DNA from: Candidatus Methanophagales archaeon ANME-1-THS
GTDB taxonomy: Archaea > Halobacteriota > Syntropharchaeia > Alkanophagales > Methanospirareceae
DNA length: 10,376 nucleotides
NCBI GenBank assembly: GCA_004212135.1
Contig: RXIE01000135.1
Span: 1-10,376 of the forward strand
Direction: 5' to 3'
Shown: positions 6,437-10,376 of the stretch, piece after piece
Layout of the letters: every line of letters begins with the position of its first letter
Position numbering within the stretch: position 1 is the stretch's first letter
Translations under genes and position numbers: made by a program
Notes under the pieces: generated by a model
The model's database searches: none
What the model was told of the DNA's origin: nothing
What the model saw: the letters and a program-made list of their open reading frames with translations, nothing else

Positions 6437-7087
6437 CTACGCGGCGTGTTTCCATGCTACCAGATTCAACTCATACCTCATGGTCCTGGCGTCATACGCA
6501 AGTACGCCCTCTGCAATGATCAGAGCTCCTTCCTGCAACCCTGAGATCGGCGGCATATGAGTATCCGCGAGCTTTACTCGCAGGTGATAGGTGCCGGTCT
6601 CATCGCGGAGATAAAAAACGCGCTGGTAAATCTCCTCAACATAACCTGCGACCTGTATCTTTCTCCCTTTATACGCCTCGGGATCCATCGCGATCTGGGC
6701 TACAAATGAGATAGTACTGCCCGAAGTAAGCTTCTTTATCGCGTTCTCAGAGACGACGAGTTCATATTCGCCCCGGTAGACCTCCACAGTACCTTCAAGC
6801 TCTAGTTCATCGCCATAGCTCAGGTTGAGCACTTCCTTGCTTCCAGCGACCTTCGAATTGACAAATATGAGCAGCTCTGTTCCGTTCCCTTCGATCTTCA
6901 TAACCACATTTCCGGATTCCGTAAGGCTGAACGCAGTGAGAACACCTCGTGTGCGTATAACTGTACCTTCATGGAGCGCGACCTCATCCAACGGCACCAA
7001 CGGGGGATTGACCACCACTGAGAGTGTGTAAAGGATAGCAATACCGACGAGGGAGAAGCTGATCACGAGTTTGGCTGGTTTATCCAT
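6437..7087 (-). CDS. Membrane-anchored protein with two OB-fold-like domains
   Basis: A 216-residue protein with one N-terminal membrane segment (about residues 7-26, LVISFSLVGIAILYTLSVVV), a short charged N-terminus and probably an extracytoplasmic body. Two beta-rich units follow, at about 36-118 and 127-212. Each has the outline of a nucleic-acid-type OB fold: a first strand with VIRTRGVL / KIQVAGYV, then VVMKIEGNGTELLIFV / VFYLRDETGTYHLRV, then a late GDELELEGTVE / GALIIAEGVL strand. The start ATG at 7087 has GGGAG about 12 bases upstream and a TATA-like box, TCTATAAACC, just beyond. Family knowledge suggests an OB-fold tRNA/helicase-type annotation, but the membrane anchor makes nucleic acid binding in the cytoplasm doubtful. 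No catalytic residues are recognised. It is convergent with queD. Confidence 0.8.
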   Translation of the reverse strand: MDKPAKLVISFSLVGIAILYTLSVVVNPPLVPLDEVALHEGTVIRTRGVLTAFSLTESGNVVMKIEGNGTELLIFVNSKVAGSKEVLNLSYGDELELEGTVEVYRGEYELVVSENAIKKLTSGSTISFVAQIAMDPEAYKGRKIQVAGYVEEIYQRVFYLRDETGTYHLRVKLADTHMPPISGLQEGALIIAEGVLAYDARTMRYELNLVAWKHAA

Positions 7088-7475
7088 GGTCCGAATGCTC
7101 CCTTTCGGTTTATAGACTTAAAACACCAATGATCTATAATTTTTATGGTTGGTTTATAAAGACAATTCTTTCGTTTCCGCTCTCATAACGTGTAGTTCAG
7201 TCGATCTATAGTTCGAGAACTGGGGAGGAGACGCAGCAGGAGGAAACTGCACATTTTTTTTTCATATTCTTTTATCCCAGTTTCGGATATCGTAAACAAA
7301 AATTGCAACATGAGACAGACGAATAAAAACCGTTTTGAGCATTTATTTTGCTGGATTAGAGCTTTATTATCAATTGAAATTAAATTTAAAGCGATGCTAA
7401 AGCTTTTAAAGACTCAAAATCCATTTTAATACACGCGATAAAAAGAAGACGACCTAAAGCGCGATATCGTAAAAA
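7088..7475. other. AT-rich intergenic region without a convincing protein gene
   Basis: 388 bases. The left end holds the leftward promoter of the OB-fold gene (TATA-like box near 7108-7117). A symmetrical TTTATAAA lies at 7153-7160. A G-rich patch at 7217-7250 stands out from the AT-rich surroundings and ends in nine T (7254-7262). Bases 7263-7475 are mostly A/T, with a possible TATA box at 7421-7432 (CCATTTTAATAC) for the next gene. No ribosomal, tRNA or CRISPR signature is visible. Confidence 0.6.
7180..7262 (+). ncRNA. Candidate small RNA of about 80 bases
   Basis: A TATA-like box (7153-7160) would place a transcript start near 7180. Downstream lie AGTTC-GA-GAACT (7210-7221), a weak GCAG...CTGC hairpin (7233-7250) and a nine-T run (7254-7262) able to end transcription. 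A second AGTTC (7194-7198) could pair with the same GAACT. I find no C/D box pair. An ACA shortly before the T-run (7251-7253) is compatible with, but far from proof of, an H/ACA guide RNA. This is inference from layout alone. Confidence 0.22.
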
Positions 7476-7907
7476 ATGACGATCCATAGAGCGTCCGGCT
7501 TCGCCTTGAACGGTACGAATTTCCATGTGCTCAGGATACACATCGTGGAAGCGCTGAATCCTCAGCCGCTGTATCTAAAAAGTCTCCTCGAAACGAAGTC
7601 GAACTCCACTGAGAGACGGATAAGAGAGAACAATAAGACGCAGGGCAGTAATCACCGTTATCGTGGGTATCTGCGGCTCGGTGGTGAAGACTACAACCTG
7701 GCGGGTATGATCATCATGTATGAGAACGGAAAGACTCGTAACTACACTGCTGATATCGTTAGCCAGTCCGGCTCGGTGAGGGTCGGTACTATCTCGGTAA
7801 TCCTCAGAACCCACGAAGGTGCCCGAATAGGCGAGGGTTCGCTCACCATGAACCACACTCGTGACCCCTGTGTCTACCGCGTGCTGCTCGCTGTGGATGA
7901 GGGCTGA
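7476..7907 (+). CDS. Hypothetical protein, beta-rich C-terminal domain
   Basis: A 143-residue protein I do not recognise. It has a helical N-terminal part (about 18-55, including IHIVEALNPQPLYLKSLLE, then a polar Asn/Lys/Arg-rich linker). A beta-rich part follows (about 60-143): RYRGYLRLGGEDYNLAGMII, then TADIV, VGTISVILRTHEG, GEGSLTM and YRVLLAVDEG. The regular strand spacing and normal codon use argue for a real gene. There is no signal peptide or membrane segment, though such Asn/Thr-rich beta domains are often exported, so the N-terminus may have been lost. Ribosome binding is weak (only A-rich sequence precedes the ATG), and an in-frame TAA just upstream (7470) blocks a longer form. A possible TATA box lies at 7421-7432. 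It is isolated, convergent with dys. Confidence 0.6.
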   Translation: MTIHRASGFALNGTNFHVLRIHIVEALNPQPLYLKSLLETKSNSTERRIRENNKTQGSNHRYRGYLRLGGEDYNLAGMIIMYENGKTRNYTADIVSQSGSVRVGTISVILRTHEGARIGEGSLTMNHTRDPCVYRVLLAVDEG

Positions 7908-8051
7908 CTGGGAAAGGGAGAAGAAAGTACGTTCGACCATTTTCAAACTTCTTCTTCAACTTCGCTACCACCGGAACGATCCGCAACGATACTATATACC
8001 GTTGCAGAAGGTGGCGAAGCAAATCGTTGAGAGCTCGGACGAGGCACACGC

Positions 8052-9059
8052 TCATCTCGGGGATGCACATTGCCCCATCCGTTCCCGCACGGCCGCCATA
8101 AGTATCGGCAATGCAATGGTAGCATCACTATAAACCGTAACCATTTTGGCGTGCTCGCCAATTTTGCCCCATGATTGCGCTTCCTCCAGGGTTGCGCCGC
8201 TCAAGCTCCCGTCCTCGGGCGTCTTCATGGTTATCTGGATCACGTAATCCAACCCTTCTCGACCGTGTGCTCGTGGCGCAACCATCGCAGACTGGAATAT
8301 AAAGTTCTTGGGCACGCCGCCGCCGAGTATAAGCGCACCGGTGCGTTCTGCGTCGCAGAAGAGATCGATCAACTCTTTCATATCATCGAATGCATCGATC
8401 TCTAAAGACCCGGTTTGTTTATACAGCCACACATGGAGCCCGATCATGGAATCCGCGAGTGCAGGGCAGAAGACAGGAACCCCGCTCTTCACGGCGCTCC
8501 GGAGCAGCGAATCTCTGTCCGAGAGGTGTTCGCCTATCACCTGGAGCAATTCGCTGATACTATACGTCCTGCGATCTAGTGCTCCAAACACCCCCCTTAA
8601 AAAGTCCTCTAATCGTGCAAACGCCGCATCATGCACCACAACATCATAGATCCGATCTAATCCTTGCTTCCGTAGCCTGAGATCAGTGCCCGATAGAGCG
8701 ACATCCGCCTCGCCCACCTCACCATGGGTATAGTGATGTTCACCGAGCGCTTCGATGATATCATGCACGAGGTTCGCACCGGTCGTGACCATGACATCCA
8801 CGTACCGATCCCGGATCATCTCCGCCAGTATCGTGCGCATACCGGCCGGGACCAGTGCGCCAGCAATGCCGATAAATTTGGTCGTTCCCTCTTTCAGCAT
8901 CTCCTCGTATATATCCACCGCTTTTGCCAATCGACCAGCACCAAATGCACAGGTTCGTAAGCCTCGTACCAGTTCATCCACATGCATCTGATCCACGATT
9001 CTCGCGCCATTCACTTCCCTTAATCCTTCTAACTCCTTTACATGCTTACCTTTACCCAT
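8052..9059 (-). CDS. dys: Deoxyhypusine synthase
   Basis: It transfers the aminobutyl group of spermidine to a lysine of aIF5A in an NAD-dependent reaction, the step that forms deoxyhypusine; aIF5A then helps ribosomes through proline-rich and other difficult stretches. Visible family motifs are GIAGALVPAGMR, VTTGANLVHD (NAD site), GEHHYTHGE, VPVFCPALADSMIG, GALILGGGVPKNF, TPEDGSLSGATLEEA and SWGKI with the catalytic lysine (residue 299 of 335). The length is normal. A TTG at 9074 would add five residues. I prefer ATG 9059 because the TATA-like box at 9085-9092 places transcription start within a few bases of it, suggesting a leaderless or nearly leaderless mRNA. The gene is divergent from tRNA-Pro and convergent with the hypothetical gene; the 144 bases after its stop show nothing notable. 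Confidence 0.97.
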   Translation of the reverse strand: MGKGKHVKELEGLREVNGARIVDQMHVDELVRGLRTCAFGAGRLAKAVDIYEEMLKEGTTKFIGIAGALVPAGMRTILAEMIRDRYVDVMVTTGANLVHDIIEALGEHHYTHGEVGEADVALSGTDLRLRKQGLDRIYDVVVHDAAFARLEDFLRGVFGALDRRTYSISELLQVIGEHLSDRDSLLRSAVKSGVPVFCPALADSMIGLHVWLYKQTGSLEIDAFDDMKELIDLFCDAERTGALILGGGVPKNFIFQSAMVAPRAHGREGLDYVIQITMKTPEDGSLSGATLEEAQSWGKIGEHAKMVTVYSDATIALPILMAAVRERMGQCASPR

Positions 9060-9084
9060 AGCTTGCCAACCCAAAAAGTATCCT

Positions 9085-9092
9085 TTAATAAG
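9085..9092 (-). promoter_or_regulatory. TATA box of dys
   Basis: Read leftwards, TTATTAAA is centred about 29 bases ahead of the ATG at 9059, so transcription would begin at or just before the start codon. Confidence 0.5.
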
Positions 9093-9117
9093 TAGTAAAT
9101 GAGAAAGTAAAGGTACC

Positions 9118-9132
9118 CTCTATACCTATACC
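9118..9132 (+). promoter_or_regulatory. TATA-box region of tRNA-Pro (and probably of the CBS/HPF-like gene)
   Basis: CTCTATACCTATACC ends about 18 bases ahead of the tRNA; the first TATA (9121-9124) has the expected spacing to a start near 9148. No other box is seen before the next reading frame. Confidence 0.5.
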
Positions 9133-9149
9133 GACATGAGGTAGGCTAA

Positions 9150-9224
9150 GGGGCTGTAGGGTAGCCAGGACCATCCTCCCAGCTTGGGGTGCTGGTGACC
9201 GGAGTTCAAATCTCCGCAGCCCCA
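9150..9224 (+). tRNA. tRNA-Pro (anticodon GGG)
   Basis: A complete cloverleaf of 75 bases. Acceptor GGGGCTG (9150-9156) pairs with CAGCCCC (9217-9223), with discriminator A at 9224. The anticodon stem CCAGC/GCTGG encloses TTGGGGT, giving anticodon GGG, which reads proline CCC/CCU. The T arm is CGGAG-TTCAAAT-CTCCG. No CCA is encoded. The gene is preceded by a TATA-like box and followed after 21 bases by a protein start. Confidence 0.97.
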
Positions 9225-9245
9225 TCAAAAAGAGGTGAAAAAAGA

Positions 9246-10376
9246 ATGTTTGACGAACCGGTGAGAGAGATAAGCACGAAGGACGTAGTTTCAGTAACTC
9301 CTGATGCATCGATAACCGCAGCTATTGGCATTATGGAAAAGAACCATTTTCACAACCTGGTCGTACTTGCCACTGATGGACTCTATCTGGTGAATATACA
9401 GGACCTGCTCCTTGCATCCAACCCCGACTCACATGTGGATGAATTCATGTTTAAACCGCACTCCATACACCGTGATACACCTACCCTGGACGCGATCTGC
9501 GAGCTGATCGATAGTGGTCAGCGAGCAGCTCCCATAGTGGATGATGATGGTGATCTTGCAGGAATTGTCACTGACTGGGACATCATGAAACGGGGTGCGG
9601 AATCTCGTATCTTAAAGGATACCGGTGTGAAGAGGGTAATGATCAGAAATCCCATCTCGGTCAGGGCGACTGACAGTATCGGCAAAGCGAGGAGCATCAT
9701 GAGGAAAGATAACATAGGGCGTGTTCTTGTGGTCGATGAAATGGATAATTTAGTTGGCATTGTTACGGGCGATGATATTCTCCAGAAGATTTACAAGCCC
9801 ACACGGCGTATGACCTCCGGGGAGCTCAGGGGAGAGAAGGTTACCCGAATGGAACAGCCGGTCTCGTTGATTATGAGTGCGCCGGTGATAACTGCCGATG
9901 TGGATGCGAACCTCGCTGAGGTCGCCAATTTGCTCCAGAAATACGACATCCGGGGTGTGCCGATCGTCAAAGAGAGAACGCCGCGCGGGATCGTGACCAT
10001 ACTGGACATCATGAGATATCTGCGCGGGCTTAAAGAGGAGGCAGCGGTCGAAGTGGAGATCCAGGGAGCTCTTGATGAGGAATATAAAGAACTTGCAGAG
10101 CGGATCATCGAGACGGAAGTGAGAAAAATCGCCAAATTCGCCAAACGGATGCACTGGATAAAGATTGTAATAAAAAAAGAGCGTGCCCGAGGCGGCCTCC
10201 CGTATTATAAGATCAGTGCGTATGTCAAAACGCCGGATAAATTGTATGTCGGTCAGAGCGAGCCGGGTCTTGTCAAACGAATAACGGCGAAGACTGAGGA
10301 TGATGAGGTGGAGAAGAAGGTGGGTAAGCGGAGATGGGACTTCATCGAGGTGCTGAAGGATGCTTTACTCTCTGTT
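9246..10376 (+). CDS. Four-CBS-domain protein with C-terminal HPF/RaiA-like domain (3' truncated)
   Basis: The frame is open from ATG 9246 to the last base, giving 377 residues without a stop. CBS1 is about 8-58 (VREISTKDVVSVTPDASI), CBS2 about 66-118 (GDLAGIVTDWDIM), CBS3 about 128-185 (NLVGIVTGDDIL) and CBS4 about 206-262 (PRGIVTILDIMRYL). From about 267 on, the pattern changes to VEVEIQGALDEEYKELAERI, then WIKIVIKKERARG, then YYKISAYVKTPDKLYVGQSE and WDFIEVLKDAL. This is the beta-alpha-beta-beta-beta-alpha outline of ribosome hibernation/translation-inhibitor (S30AE) domains. CBS pairs bind adenine nucleotides, so the protein may couple energy state to ribosome silencing; this is inference. 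GAGGTG at 9232-9237 is an ideal ribosome binding site and fixes the start. With no promoter of its own visible, it probably shares the tRNA-Pro transcript. The C-terminal end lies outside the window. Confidence 0.88.
   Translation, partial: MFDEPVREISTKDVVSVTPDASITAAIGIMEKNHFHNLVVLATDGLYLVNIQDLLLASNPDSHVDEFMFKPHSIHRDTPTLDAICELIDSGQRAAPIVDDDGDLAGIVTDWDIMKRGAESRILKDTGVKRVMIRNPISVRATDSIGKARSIMRKDNIGRVLVVDEMDNLVGIVTGDDILQKIYKPTRRMTSGELRGEKVTRMEQPVSLIMSAPVITADVDANLAEVANLLQKYDIRGVPIVKERTPRGIVTILDIMRYLRGLKEEAAVEVEIQGALDEEYKELAERIIETEVRKIAKFAKRMHWIKIVIKKERARGGLPYYKISAYVKTPDKLYVGQSEPGLVKRITAKTEDDEVEKKVGKRRWDFIEVLKDALLSV

Noticed and set aside
6437..7087. Heme chaperone CcmE as identity of the OB-fold membrane protein.
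   Set aside because: The general outline (anchor plus OB fold) is similar, but there are two OB units, no His/Cys-x-x-x-Tyr heme motif, and no cytochrome c maturation gene nearby.
7310..7429. A 39-codon reading frame (MRQTNKNRFEHLF...) in the AT-rich gap.
   Set aside because: No ribosome binding site, composition like the surrounding non-coding DNA, no recognisable family; chance is the simpler explanation.
1..10376. CRISPR arrays, insertion sequences, toxin-antitoxin or defence genes.
   Set aside because: No regularly spaced repeats, no transposase-like frames and no defence domain were seen in either strand.

Overview
The window is chromosomal DNA of an archaeon. The evidence is an archaeal-type alanyl-tRNA synthetase, the L39e-L31e-aIF6 cluster, a deoxyhypusine synthase, tRNA genes without an encoded CCA, and TATA-like boxes about 25-35 bases ahead of starts. 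Base composition is intermediate, close to half G+C by eye. The gene set suits a euryarchaeote, perhaps of the methanogen/ANME/Archaeoglobus side, but nothing here fixes the lineage. There is no phage, transposase or CRISPR array.

Layout. 2-1447 (+) is the C-terminal half of alaS, cut by the window edge. 1495-2145 (+) is a TrkA-type RCK potassium-channel regulator. 2179-3483 (-) is an MFS transporter. 3692-3762 (+) is tRNA-Gly(TCC), followed without a gap by an unusual 87-base element: a 13-bp outer inverted repeat enclosing three GC-rich hairpins. 4007-4399 (+) is a two-CBS-domain protein and 4492-4737 (+) a small dimeric alpha/beta-barrel protein with a strong hairpin/T-run terminator. 4829-5979 (-) is the compact operon rpl39e-rpl31e-aIF6. 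6070-6432 (+) is a QueD/6-pyruvoyl-tetrahydropterin-synthase-like enzyme, divergent from the ribosomal operon across a shared TATA region. 6437-7087 (-) is a membrane-anchored protein with two OB-fold-like domains. 7088-7475 is an AT-rich gap without a convincing gene that may hold a small RNA. 7476-7907 (+) is an unrecognised protein. 8052-9059 (-) is deoxyhypusine synthase. 9150-9224 (+) is tRNA-Pro(GGG), and only 21 bases later begins a large protein with four CBS domains and a C-terminal HPF/RaiA-like domain, running off the end of the window.

Theme. Most of the recognised content serves translation: alanine charging, two tRNAs, an enzyme probably supplying archaeosine precursor for tRNA, two 50S proteins, the 50S anti-association factor aIF6, the hypusination enzyme for aIF5A, and a candidate ribosome-silencing protein whose CBS domains could sense adenine nucleotides. 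The most unusual items are the tRNA-Gly-linked multi-hairpin element and the tRNA-Pro / CBSx4-HPF-like dicistron beside deoxyhypusine synthase.
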